A DNA stretch of 64,000 bases, from positions 62,001 through 126,000 of the forward strand of contig CAKQMB010000006.1 of the NCBI GenBank assembly GCA_934254825.1, in the 5' to 3' direction. The notes beneath the pieces are model-generated. The model had not been told where the DNA came from, made no database searches, and worked only from the letters and a program-made list of their open reading frames with translations. The stretch is from an uncultured Clostridia bacterium. Its GTDB lineage: Bacteria > Bacillota > Clostridia > Christensenellales > Borkfalkiaceae. Shown here piece after piece: positions 8,230 to 17,960 of the stretch. Each line of letters begins with the position of its first letter. The stretch's first letter is position 1. The translations under genes and the position numbers were made by a program.

Positions 8230-11200
8230 CAAGGGTCAGAAAAAGATCGCTTATAATAATCGCGGCAGTATGTATGCTTTTAAGCCTCGTAACCGCGCTC
8301 GCGATCAACACTTACGCCGCCGCGGACGACAAATTCGTCTTTTCGGGGACGTTGGAGCCGAAATACAAGTACGGCGAGACGGTGGAAATTCCGACGGCGA
8401 CTTACAACGGCAAAACGGTGGATTTCACGGTAAATCTTCCGGACGGGACCTCGACGAACCGTTCGTCCGTAAAACTTACGAAAACGGGCGTTTATACCGT
8501 CGATTACATCGCAAAAAAAGTCGACTCGAACGAATATATAAAGGAAACTCTTTCGTTCTCGGTTTACAGTCAGATGTTTTCCGTAAACGGCAACGGTTAC
8601 ACGGATTATAAAAAAATCAACGACAGAGTCGGCGGACTTTACGCATATCTCGAAAAGGGCGACTCGCTTGTTTACAACGACATAATCGATCTGAATAAAT
8701 TTCAGGACGGGCAGATGCTTTTCAAAATGGGCATACCCGCTTCCGCTCCCGGCGAAGCCGATATCGAGGGTTTCGAAGTCACGCTTACCGATATTTACGA
8801 CGAATCGAGATATATAACTTACAGATTTAAGAAATTCAAGGACGGCGGACAGTACGAAACGATAGTTTCTTATTACGACGTAGGTTTCTGCACGGTTTTC
8901 GCAGGTCTCGAAGAATCGGGCGTGGGGCAGTTCACTTACACCGACGTCGACGGAAAAGTCAAACGCTTCAAAGCTCATATCAACACCGAAAAATACGGCG
9001 CGCACAGCTCGATCAGCATGACGGGCGGCACGGCGGAAAATCCGTTCAACGGCGATAGAATGTTCGGCGTAACTTACGATATGCTCACGGGGCTTACTTA
9101 CGTCAAGCTCTGCGATTACGGCGGCGCGCCTTATTATCCCGTTCTCACTTCCGATCTTCATAACGAAAACATTTACGGCGAGAGATTCGAAGGCTTCACC
9201 GACGGTAAGGTAAAACTTACGATAACGCCTACGAAATTCCTTAAAAACGACTGTATGTTCTTCTTTGCGGAAGTCGGCGGAAACGGCATAGGCGCGGATA
9301 ACTGGAACAAACTCGAAACCGAGAACGCGCCTTTGATAAGCGTGGACACGGGCGAATATACCGCGGACAACGTTCCCGCTTCGAGAAAAGGTACTTCTTA
9401 CAGGATTTTCGACGCCAAAGCTTACGATCTTCTCGACGGTCGGATAGATTACGACGTAAAAGTTTATTACGGCTATTCCAACCGCGATAAAATCCGTATA
9501 AACGTTACAAACGGCGCGTTTAAAACCGATTATACGGGCGAATATACGATAGAATACTCGGCGGTCAACTCGATGGGCAACAAGTCCGTCGTGGCGGTAA
9601 GAGTAAACTGCGTCGATCTGAATGACAAAATAAGCCTTTCGCTTACGGGCGAACACGGTTACAATGCGGTGAACGCGGGCGATACCGTAAAACTTTTCGA
9701 CGATTACGAAATTAAAAATTACCTCGGCAATCCCGAACTTAAAGTCGAATGCAAGCTCGACGGCGGAGACGTTGTGTACACCATCGACGAAAACAATTCG
9801 TTCGTTCCTTATTACGCGGGCGTGTACACCGTAAGATACACTTTCTCCGATTTCGCGACGAGCGATTATATCGAGAAAAAACTCACCGTAAACAAAGCGA
9901 ACGTCGTTTATTACGAAGCGGGAGCGGAATTGCCGCAGTATCTTATCAAAAACGGCAAATACGATCTCGATTTCGTAAAAGCTTATTCGGCGGCTTCCGG
10001 AAAACCCGTCGAAGTACCCGTAAAAGTCTTCGTTAAAAACGACGGAGCGGCAAACGAAACGGAGATAAGCGGAGAATATACCGTTTCGGCAAGCTCGGAT
10101 GTCGCGCTTATCTTTAAAGCGGACGTTAATTTCGCGGCGGACTCCTTAACCGTCGAAAGACCCGTTAAAGATATCGGTCTCGGCGGAAAACTCGACAAAT
10201 CGATGTTGTTTATCCCGACGACGGGCGGAATTTCGTTCGGCGGAACGAGCAAAACCATAGACTGCCTGTTCGACGGAACGGAAGAAAACGTAGGTTTCGT
10301 TTTCGCGAACACGCTTGCGAGACACTCCTTCAAATTCTCGTTCGCGCCTTTCGCGGGCGAGGGAACGTACAGTCCGTTCGAGGCGTTCAACCTTTATCTT
10401 TGCGATTATCGCAACGCGGATAAGAAAGTCAAGCTTTCTTTCTTTAAAAAGGACGACGGCTGGTATCTGAGCGTGAACGGCGAAAAAACGATCAAAATCG
10501 CGGGAAGCTGGGGTTCGTCGGCGGATCTTGTTACGATAGATTACGATATATCGGGCGGAAAACTCGCCGCGGCGGGTAATTCCTTAACCGCGGGAACCTA
10601 TTTCGGAAGTTCCGAAAAGGCGACTTTCGATAAGGGCTTGACGCTCAGGGGCGAAATAATCGGCGTGGGAAACTGCGAAGGCATTTCTTTCTACGAACTT
10701 AACAATCAGAACCTTACCGACAACAAGTACGATTATATCCCGCCGCAGATAGACACGACGAGAGCCGATTGTTTCGGCGAAAAGGATATAAATTCGCTTG
10801 TTTCCGTAGGCGATTTCTTCGCGAGCGACGTTATATCGCCGTATACCCGCATAGTTTATTCGGTTAAAGGACCGGACGGAAAGTTCGTGACTTCGAGAGA
10901 GGGAACGGAGCTTAACGAGGTAAGCGGCGACAAGATAAACACCTTCGTTCTCACAAGTTACGGAAATTATTTCGTTACGATAACGGCGAAAGATCAGAAC
11001 AACAACGATCTTACCATTTCGTACAGAATAATCGTAAACGATTACACCCCGCCGATCATCAAGCTCAGCGATACGGTTACGACGGGCAGAGTGAACTCCG
11101 CGATAAAATTCGCGAAATACGGCGTCGAAAACGACAAAGGCTCGCACACGACGTTTATAACGGTTCTGGATCCGACGGGTACGATTACCTATTACGGCGA

Positions 11201-11309
11201 ACAGACGAGCTTCACGCCGACAAAGAAAGGCGTGTATACGGTCACCGTTTCCGTCGTGGATAAAAACAACAACCTCGCGGAGAAATCTTACACCGTAACG
11301 GTATCGTAA
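8226..11309 (+). CDS. Very large secreted multi-domain Ig-like protein
   Basis: 1027 residues with an N-terminal signal peptide (basic MTRVRKRS, hydrophobic core, likely cleavage after NTYAA). Several bacterial Ig-like modules are suggested by repeated GVYTV or GEYTIEYSA strands: residues ~20-115, ~420-470, ~480-555 and ~860-1027 (ending KGVYTVTVSVVDKNNNLA). A concanavalin-like region lies around 680-860. No catalytic signature or cell-wall anchor is recognised. It is translationally coupled to the permease and followed by a DUF4838 lipoprotein, so a surface glycan-binding or scaffold role in the same locus is likely, but not shown. Confidence 0.75.
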   Translation: MTRVRKRSLIIIAAVCMLLSLVTALAINTYAAADDKFVFSGTLEPKYKYGETVEIPTATYNGKTVDFTVNLPDGTSTNRSSVKLTKTGVYTVDYIAKKVDSNEYIKETLSFSVYSQMFSVNGNGYTDYKKINDRVGGLYAYLEKGDSLVYNDIIDLNKFQDGQMLFKMGIPASAPGEADIEGFEVTLTDIYDESRYITYRFKKFKDGGQYETIVSYYDVGFCTVFAGLEESGVGQFTYTDVDGKVKRFKAHINTEKYGAHSSISMTGGTAENPFNGDRMFGVTYDMLTGLTYVKLCDYGGAPYYPVLTSDLHNENIYGERFEGFTDGKVKLTITPTKFLKNDCMFFFAEVGGNGIGADNWNKLETENAPLISVDTGEYTADNVPASRKGTSYRIFDAKAYDLLDGRIDYDVKVYYGYSNRDKIRINVTNGAFKTDYTGEYTIEYSAVNSMGNKSVVAVRVNCVDLNDKISLSLTGEHGYNAVNAGDTVKLFDDYEIKNYLGNPELKVECKLDGGDVVYTIDENNSFVPYYAGVYTVRYTFSDFATSDYIEKKLTVNKANVVYYEAGAELPQYLIKNGKYDLDFVKAYSAASGKPVEVPVKVFVKNDGAANETEISGEYTVSASSDVALIFKADVNFAADSLTVERPVKDIGLGGKLDKSMLFIPTTGGISFGGTSKTIDCLFDGTEENVGFVFANTLARHSFKFSFAPFAGEGTYSPFEAFNLYLCDYRNADKKVKLSFFKKDDGWYLSVNGEKTIKIAGSWGSSADLVTIDYDISGGKLAAAGNSLTAGTYFGSSEKATFDKGLTLRGEIIGVGNCEGISFYELNNQNLTDNKYDYIPPQIDTTRADCFGEKDINSLVSVGDFFASDVISPYTRIVYSVKGPDGKFVTSREGTELNEVSGDKINTFVLTSYGNYFVTITAKDQNNNDLTISYRIIVNDYTPPIIKLSDTVTTGRVNSAIKFAKYGVENDKGSHTTFITVLDPTGTITYYGEQTSFTPTKKGVYTVTVSVVDKNNNLAEKSYTVTVS

Positions 11310-11319
11310 AGGAGACAAT

Positions 11320-13281
11320 ATGAAAAAGATATTATCGTTGATTATATGCGCCGTTATGTTATTTGCCGCGCTCGCATCCTGCGGCAAAGGCAGCGGAGAC
11401 AAAGAAAGCACCGGCAGCGACAAACCGTCCGAAAGCACTTCGGTAAAACCCGATTTCGCGGGGACGGGCAATTATATTTTCAAAGACGGAAAGACGAATT
11501 ATAAAATCGTTATTCCGAAAAACAGCACCGAAAAGGAAAGATTTGCTTCCACCGAGCTTACGGGGCTTCTCGCCGAGGCTACGGGCGTTAAAATGGAAAT
11601 CGTCACCGACGACGGCAAATCTTACACGAAAGACTCCGAATATATTTCGGTCGGTAACACCTCGCTTCTTTCGGGATCGGGAATAGAAATAAGCGAGGAC
11701 GCGAAAGGCATCAACGCTTTCCAGATTTCGAGAGCGGGCAAATCTCTTTTCCTCATCGGCGGAAAGGAATACGGCGTGGTTTATTCGGTATACGAATTTT
11801 TAAGCGACGTCGTTAATTTCGAGCAGTATTACACCGATTGTTACACTCTCGAAACCTCGGTTATCGATATCGAACTTAAAGATTACAAGCTCGTTTGCAA
11901 ACCCGACATTCTGCGTACCATGGGTACGGCGGGATTTATGGCGTCCAACAAAACGATAGCAACGAGAATGCGTTCGCCGTATAATTACACGGACGTTTAC
12001 GCGACCGACGACGAAATCCCGTTCGCACACTCTTCGCTTTTATATCTTCCGCTCGAAAAGTATTACGACGAGCATCCGTCCTGGTACAGCGATGACAAAA
12101 CTCAGCTTTGCTACACGGCTCACGGAAACGAAGCGGAAATGCAGGCGATGCTCACGGCTCTCACCGAGAGACTTAAACAGCTTATAAAGAACGTTTACGG
12201 CAGAGATATTCACGAATACGATCTGTCTAATATGGATACCCCGACGACCTGTTCTTGTAAAGACTGTCTCGCCGCGCTCGAAAAATACAAATCCAACGCG
12301 GGAGCTTACGTCATTTTCGCCAACAAAGCGAGCGAAATGGTTTTCGACTGGATGAAGAACGATCCCGAAGGTCAGAAATACTACGACGAAGATTTCAAAA
12401 TCAAAATAATGGCTTATCACAAGTTCGAAGCCGCTCCCGTCGTTTACGACGAAGCGAAAAAGGCTTATAAGCCGATAAGCGACGAGGTCGTTTTAGGCGA
12501 TCATGTAACGGTTATGATCGCGCCTATTTACACCAACTTCGTTCAGTCCATTTACACCGAAAATAACATTTCTTATTACAGAGTCATCGAGGGTTGGAAA
12601 GCCGTTTCGTCGGGAAATATGGACTTCTGGCTTTACTGCACGAACTTCAAATATTATATGCTTCCTTACGATTCGTTCAACAATATGATCGAATACAGAG
12701 AAGTTTTAAAAGACGCGGGCGCGCTTTCCTTTAACGATCAGACTCAGAACGGAAACTACGGCGGTATGTCGGGCTGGCATATCTTGAAGGCGTATCTTTC
12801 CTCCAAATTGTCTTACGACGCGAGTCTCGATATGAACGCGCTTACCGACAATTTCTTCGACGCATATTTCGACGTTGCGGCGGACGATATGAAGGAGTTC
12901 TATTACAGTTGGAGAAGATTTTCGCTTTATCAGCAGAACGTTCTCGGCGCGTATACGACTGCGAGTTCCATTTACTTCGAGGCGCTTAACAAAAAATACT
13001 GGCCGAAGAGCGTTCTCGACGGATGGTACGATAAGGCTGACGCCGCGCTCGAAAAAATAGAGGTCTACAAAACGACCGATCTCGATAAATACAACACGCT
13101 TTACAAGCATATCGTCTGCGAAAGAGCTTCGATAGATTATTTGTATTTGTCGCTTTATTCTTCCGAACTCGGCAACCGCAGAGACGTAATTAAAGCAAAC
13201 TTTATCGAAGCCGTTTATATGAACAATATCAACACTCCCCGCGAGGGCGGCTCGATGAGCGACTTTATCAACTCGTTATAA
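11320..13281 (+). CDS. DUF4838-family lipoprotein, putative glycoside hydrolase-like
   Basis: 653 residues. Lipoprotein signal with lipobox LASCG near residue 22, followed by a Ser/Lys-rich linker. Residues ~45-180 look like the N-terminal domain seen before alpha-glucuronidase-like barrels (KERFASTELTGLLAEATGVKM). The next domain has the TCSCKDC cysteine motif and long helices typical of DUF4838 proteins. These are common in gut glycan loci, and their exact reaction is mostly unknown. AGGAGA lies a proper distance before the ATG, 10 bp after the upstream stop. Likely acts at the outer membrane face on the substrate of this locus. Confidence 0.8.
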   Translation: MKKILSLIICAVMLFAALASCGKGSGDKESTGSDKPSESTSVKPDFAGTGNYIFKDGKTNYKIVIPKNSTEKERFASTELTGLLAEATGVKMEIVTDDGKSYTKDSEYISVGNTSLLSGSGIEISEDAKGINAFQISRAGKSLFLIGGKEYGVVYSVYEFLSDVVNFEQYYTDCYTLETSVIDIELKDYKLVCKPDILRTMGTAGFMASNKTIATRMRSPYNYTDVYATDDEIPFAHSSLLYLPLEKYYDEHPSWYSDDKTQLCYTAHGNEAEMQAMLTALTERLKQLIKNVYGRDIHEYDLSNMDTPTTCSCKDCLAALEKYKSNAGAYVIFANKASEMVFDWMKNDPEGQKYYDEDFKIKIMAYHKFEAAPVVYDEAKKAYKPISDEVVLGDHVTVMIAPIYTNFVQSIYTENNISYYRVIEGWKAVSSGNMDFWLYCTNFKYYMLPYDSFNNMIEYREVLKDAGALSFNDQTQNGNYGGMSGWHILKAYLSSKLSYDASLDMNALTDNFFDAYFDVAADDMKEFYYSWRRFSLYQQNVLGAYTTASSIYFEALNKKYWPKSVLDGWYDKADAALEKIEVYKTTDLDKYNTLYKHIVCERASIDYLYLSLYSSELGNRRDVIKANFIEAVYMNNINTPREGGSMSDFINSL

Positions 13282-13295
13282 CAGGAGAAAAGAAT

Positions 13296-15419
13296 ATGAA
13301 AAATCTTACGATCAAAAAGGGGAAACTGTTATCGCTGTCGGTACTTGCCGCGATCGTTCTTTGTTTTGCGGGGATAGGAATTTATTCCCTGGCGGCGCAA
13401 AGCCTCGCGGTTTCGATAACGCTCGATAAAAAGATCGTCACGCTCGAAAAGAACGAGTCTTATACTTTCGACGTTACCGTGAGCGGAACGACGGACGAGG
13501 TCGAGTGGGCGATTACCGACGACGCGGTAGCGAAAATCGAAAAAGGCAAAGTTACGGCTTTAAAAGAGGGCAGTACCGTCGTTACGGCGAAAGTCAAGGA
13601 CAAAACCGCAAGATGTCAGGTGAAAGTCACCGATAACGGTTTGGTTTTGAATATCGTTACCAACGTCGGCAACGAAAAACTCAATATTCTCGTCGGCGAC
13701 GCGTTCGATCTTACTTACATTGCGAGATATAACAACAAATCCGTCGACGCGAAGATTTCGGCAACCGTTTTAAACGGCGAAATCGCTTCGATAGAGGGCG
13801 GCAGAATAGTCGGCAAAAAAGCGGGCGTCACGCAGATAGTTTTAGAGGCGGAATGGAACGGTATGAAAGCCGTGGACGTTATCGATCTCGGCGTTGTGCA
13901 CAACATTATCGCGGATTACGAAAACGGTTCGTATGTAAAAATTTACAACGATCCGAGAGCGGGCGCAAAGACGGCGGAACTTGCTCCGCGGTTAATCGAA
14001 AACGGCAAGGAGCTTGCGGACGGCGAATTCGAGGTTTACGGAGTCGATTACGACGAAAAGATAATAAGCTTCGATAAAGATACGCTTGTCGTAACCGGTC
14101 TTTCGAAAGGCAAAACCGAGCTTGAAATCGTTTATAAATCCAAAGTGACGGGCAACACCGTAGCTTCCGCGGTGGAAGTGGAAGTCGATCTTTACACCGA
14201 GGATAAATCCTCTTCGATAAACCTCGGCAAGGCTTATATCGACGAAGGCTCGCTTGCGATCGATATAAACAAGGTGTTCGCGGATCTGACGAGCGGTCAG
14301 CTCGCGGGGCTTTCCGTAATTCGGATAACCGACGTAACCGGCGCATACGGCATCAAAATCCCCGTGGAAAACAACGTTGCGGATATGTCTTCGTTCATCG
14401 CGGGCGGCATAGTCGGCGACAGACTCTGGGAAATTCAGTGCGAAAAATATTCGTATATCGTCGGGATAAACGTAAGCGAGTACGACAAGTTCAAATTCCT
14501 CGTCGGCGAGTATATTTCCGCGGACGATAATTACAGATACGTTTTAACGAACGAAAACGACGAGCGGAAAGTTGCGGTTTATAATGCCGAAGCAGGCAGT
14601 CTCATTGCGGACGGAACTTTCGAAGTCCGCGACGACAGCAAGAACAGCGGCAGAATAGAGCTTAAACTCAATTCTTCGTTCAACGGCGAAAGGACGATTT
14701 ACGGCGTTTATATGAACCGCGAACCGATGAGATTGTCTTTGAGCTACAACGGCAAATATAACGACGCTTATTCGCTTGCGGCAGGTCCTTACGAAAAGGT
14801 TGCGGACGCATATTCCTGCAACAACTGGCTCGTAAATATCAGGCTTAACGCCGATAAAACCTGCGAATTCGACGTAGGAAACAAAGTCGGACTCAATCAG
14901 ACGGGAACTTACGTTCTCACGCCTTCGGGGCTTGACGGCGGAACGATCGTTATGTCGTTTAAAAACGCGATCATGGGCGTAACCTCTTTCGAGGGCAAAT
15001 ATTCGACGGACGGCAAGAAGTATTCTTTCGGTATCAAAGTGAACGGAAAGAGCTATTACTTCACGCAAAACGGCGAAGTCTCGACGGGCAACGCGGTCAT
15101 GGCGGCATTCGGCGGCGGGTATTCCTCGCTCGGAACTTCCGCGAACGGACAAAGCAACAGCTGGTGTACGCTTTATTTCGGAACGGACGGAACGATGTAT
15201 TTCGACGTTTACTATTACAGCGAAATCGCGACGGTCGGAACTTACAGCCTTACGGGCGACAAGAAATCGGGTACGATAACTTTCGATATCGAAAAGGCGT
15301 ACTGCGGATACAAGCATTTCGAGGGAACTTATAAGTTCGACGAGACGACGGGCAAATATGTTTTCGATATGTTTGTTTACGGTTCGGGTCACGATAACAT
15401 AAGATTTACTCAGAAGTAA
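13296..15419 (+). CDS. Secreted Big_2 (Ig-like) protein with C-terminal beta repeats
   Basis: 707 residues with a signal peptide (MKNLTIKKGK, hydrophobic core). Residues ~35-110 form a bacterial Ig-like group 2 domain (LDKKIVTLEKNESYTFDVTV ... GSTVVTAKVKD), and a second Ig-like domain follows. The C-terminal third holds at least two copies of a ~75-residue unit starting with an aromatic Y-x-x-(V/L) motif, a W/L-rich strand, D-(K/G)-T, and T-G-T-Y or V-G-T-Y. Matching units occur in the 1166-residue protein of this locus. No enzyme motif or wall anchor is seen. Probably binds extracellular or surface polysaccharide. Confidence 0.72.
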   Translation: MKNLTIKKGKLLSLSVLAAIVLCFAGIGIYSLAAQSLAVSITLDKKIVTLEKNESYTFDVTVSGTTDEVEWAITDDAVAKIEKGKVTALKEGSTVVTAKVKDKTARCQVKVTDNGLVLNIVTNVGNEKLNILVGDAFDLTYIARYNNKSVDAKISATVLNGEIASIEGGRIVGKKAGVTQIVLEAEWNGMKAVDVIDLGVVHNIIADYENGSYVKIYNDPRAGAKTAELAPRLIENGKELADGEFEVYGVDYDEKIISFDKDTLVVTGLSKGKTELEIVYKSKVTGNTVASAVEVEVDLYTEDKSSSINLGKAYIDEGSLAIDINKVFADLTSGQLAGLSVIRITDVTGAYGIKIPVENNVADMSSFIAGGIVGDRLWEIQCEKYSYIVGINVSEYDKFKFLVGEYISADDNYRYVLTNENDERKVAVYNAEAGSLIADGTFEVRDDSKNSGRIELKLNSSFNGERTIYGVYMNREPMRLSLSYNGKYNDAYSLAAGPYEKVADAYSCNNWLVNIRLNADKTCEFDVGNKVGLNQTGTYVLTPSGLDGGTIVMSFKNAIMGVTSFEGKYSTDGKKYSFGIKVNGKSYYFTQNGEVSTGNAVMAAFGGGYSSLGTSANGQSNSWCTLYFGTDGTMYFDVYYYSEIATVGTYSLTGDKKSGTITFDIEKAYCGYKHFEGTYKFDETTGKYVFDMFVYGSGHDNIRFTQK

Positions 15420-15433
15420 AAACTCACTTCTTT

Positions 15434-15470
15434 GCGGGCGAAAATCGCTGAAAAATCGATTTTCGCCCGC
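15434..15470. other. Perfect 14-bp stem hairpin between genes
   Basis: GCGGGCGAAAATCG pairs with CGATTTTCGCCCGC over a 9-base loop, between the Ig-like protein gene and the beta-mannosidase gene. No T-tract follows on the + strand, so an mRNA-stabilising or processing role is more likely than termination. Confidence 0.5.
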
Positions 15471-15494
15471 TCGGATGATTACAGGAAACGATAA

Positions 15495-17960
15495 ATGGAT
15501 ATATTACTTTCACAATGGACGTTAAAAGAGGCGGGCGGATCTTTGTCTGTACCCGTAACCGTACCGGGCGACATAACGAACGATTTACATAAAGCGGGCG
15601 TTATTGCCGACCCGTTTTTCGGGTTTAATCACCTTTCGTTAAAGGAGCGGCTCTATAAAGACTACATATACGAAACCGAGTTTTTCGCCGAAAAACCGCT
15701 TTGCGACGAGGACGTTTTTATTTCTTTTGACGGAGTGGACCTGTTCGCGGACGTGTACCTTAACGGGGTTCTTCTCGGCAAAACCGAGAATATGTTTAAA
15801 AAATACGTTTACGATATCAGGGAAATAATCCGCGAGGGTAAAAACGTCGTAAAGGTCTTTATGCATTCCACGACGAAATTTATGGAAAACCTCGACACGA
15901 AGGACTATTTCGGCGTGTTCAACGTTCAGAGAATTTTAATCCGCAAAGAACAGTGTTGTTTCGGTTGGGACTGGTCGCCGAATATTCCCGGTTACGGGAT
16001 TTGGCAGAACGTCCGCGTTTTCACCGAAAACAAATGCAGAATAACCGACGTTAATTACACGGCGAACGCCAAGGGCGAAGCTGTGTTTTTCGTCGAAATA
16101 AATTATTCCGTGCGCTCTTACTACGACAACGACGGAAATTTCATAGAAGTCAAAAAGGAACACGACGATTATATCCGCGTTTCGTTGACAAAAACCCCGG
16201 GGAACGACTTTGAAAACGCCGAAGTAAAACAGGTTCCCGTGAGCGGAAGCAAAAGTTTTATCGGTTTTTTCAATAACGACGCGAAGCTCTGGTGGCCGAT
16301 AGGTTACGGCGAGCATCCGCTTTACGGTTATAAAGTCGAACTCGTCCGCGACGGGCGGGTTATTTCCGAAAAATCGGGAAGAATGGCTTACCGCGAAGTG
16401 ACTTTGGAACAACGCCCCGTAAAGGACGAGGTTTTAAGTTATCGGCTTAAAATAAACGGCGAACCCGTTTATATGAAAGGCTCGAACTGGGTACCCGCAG
16501 ACTGTTTTACGGGTTGCATTAAGGACGAAAAGTATAAAAGGCTCATTTTGCAGGCGGCGGAAGCGAATATAAACACTCTCCGCGTGTGGGGCGGCGGAAT
16601 TTACGAAAAAGACGTATTTTACGATCTGTGCGACGAAAACGGAATAATGGTATGGCAGGATCTTATGTTCGCGTGCGCCGATATCCCCGAGGATAACGAA
16701 AAATGGGTTAAAAACGCAAGCGAGGAGATCGAATACCAGGTAAAACGCCTGCGCAACCACCCGTCGCTTGTCTATTGGTGCGGCGGAAACGAAAAAACGG
16801 GATCCACGGGCGCGAAAATCGTCCGCGGGGATTGGTTCGTGAACGTTATTCTGCGCGGTATCGTCGGCAATTTCGACAGCACTCGTCCTTTTGCCAAACA
16901 AAGCCCCTGTTCGCTTACGGACGTTGCGAACGACCTTTCGTCGGGCGAAAGCCATAAAAATTCCTTCGAACTCACAATAAAGGACGGTTTCGGAAAATAT
17001 CGGGAAAACGTGGCGCAAAACACGGTGCCGTTTATCTCCGAATCCGCGCTTATGGGTCCGCATAGCAGGCAGACTTTCGAAAAAATATTCCCCGAGGATA
17101 TGCTCTGGCCGATAAACGATCTGTGGAGAGACAGGCTCATGGAAAATCCTTACGCCGCGATCCGCCTTTCGTTTGCCGATCTCGAATATAAATTCGCTTC
17201 CGAGCTGTACAGTACGCCCGAAAATCTTGACGATTTCATCGCCAAAGGAATGCTTATGCACGCGCAGGCGCTTCAATGCGAATGCGAGTATCAGAGAGCG
17301 GGAAAAGGCGTTACGGCGGGATTTTTAAACTGGATGTATTCCGAAGTGTGGCCGTCGGGAACGTGGTCGGTAATCGATTATTACACCGAGCCGAAAGCCG
17401 CGTATTATCAGATGAAACGCTCCTATGCGCCCGTTTTATTGTCGTTTTTCTATCGGAAGGACGGGAAAACGGTATTATTCGGCGTGAACGATACTTTGAA
17501 AGATAAAAAAGTTTCGTTCGAATACGGGCTTAAACGCATTTCGGACGGCAAAATTTCGTGGAAAAAAAGCGGCGAAACGGTTTTGTCCGCCGAAGGAGCT
17601 TATTATGCCGAAATCGACGGCGAAACAGGGGATAACGATACTTATCTGTACGTTACTTACGTTTACGACGATAAAAAACAGACTACGCTTTATTCTCCGG
17701 ATTTCTGGTCGGGAGCGAAATTCGAAAGCGATTACGAAGTGAAAAAAGAACAGCTTTCCGACAATAAAATAGCGGTTACCGTTAAGGCGAATAAATTCGC
17801 GAAGTCTGTTTTCGCGAATATGCCCGATAACTATAAACGGACTTATTCGGATAACTACTTCGACGTGGAAGCGGGCGAGGAAAAAACGATAATAATTTCG
17901 TCAGAAGAGAAAATCGACATCAAAAACGTCGTCGTCACGGACCTCGGCAGGAAAAAATGA
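15495..17960 (+). CDS. Beta-mannosidase, glycoside hydrolase family 2
   Basis: 821 residues, the usual length for the family, with no export signal, so cytoplasmic. Domain order: jelly-roll sugar-binding domain (residues 1-180), Ig-like domain, TIM barrel (about 300-620), and C-terminal Ig-like domains. The acid/base Glu is in WCGGNEKTG, preceded by WGGGIYEKDVFYDLCDENGI and MVWQDLMFACA. The nucleophile is likely the Glu in FISESALMG. It releases mannose from the non-reducing end of beta-mannosides imported by the linked ABC system. The stop overlaps the start of the following HAD gene (ATGA), indicating an operon. It is a paralogue of the enzyme cut by the left edge. Confidence 0.9.
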   Translation: MDILLSQWTLKEAGGSLSVPVTVPGDITNDLHKAGVIADPFFGFNHLSLKERLYKDYIYETEFFAEKPLCDEDVFISFDGVDLFADVYLNGVLLGKTENMFKKYVYDIREIIREGKNVVKVFMHSTTKFMENLDTKDYFGVFNVQRILIRKEQCCFGWDWSPNIPGYGIWQNVRVFTENKCRITDVNYTANAKGEAVFFVEINYSVRSYYDNDGNFIEVKKEHDDYIRVSLTKTPGNDFENAEVKQVPVSGSKSFIGFFNNDAKLWWPIGYGEHPLYGYKVELVRDGRVISEKSGRMAYREVTLEQRPVKDEVLSYRLKINGEPVYMKGSNWVPADCFTGCIKDEKYKRLILQAAEANINTLRVWGGGIYEKDVFYDLCDENGIMVWQDLMFACADIPEDNEKWVKNASEEIEYQVKRLRNHPSLVYWCGGNEKTGSTGAKIVRGDWFVNVILRGIVGNFDSTRPFAKQSPCSLTDVANDLSSGESHKNSFELTIKDGFGKYRENVAQNTVPFISESALMGPHSRQTFEKIFPEDMLWPINDLWRDRLMENPYAAIRLSFADLEYKFASELYSTPENLDDFIAKGMLMHAQALQCECEYQRAGKGVTAGFLNWMYSEVWPSGTWSVIDYYTEPKAAYYQMKRSYAPVLLSFFYRKDGKTVLFGVNDTLKDKKVSFEYGLKRISDGKISWKKSGETVLSAEGAYYAEIDGETGDNDTYLYVTYVYDDKKQTTLYSPDFWSGAKFESDYEVKKEQLSDNKIAVTVKANKFAKSVFANMPDNYKRTYSDNYFDVEAGEEKTIIISSEEKIDIKNVVVTDLGRKK

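Noticed and set aside
8280..9656. 458-codon ORF on the minus strand
   Set aside because: It lies antisense to the clear secreted Ig-like gene; long antisense ORFs recur across the window because of codon bias (rich in Arg, Phe and Val with no recognisable domains).
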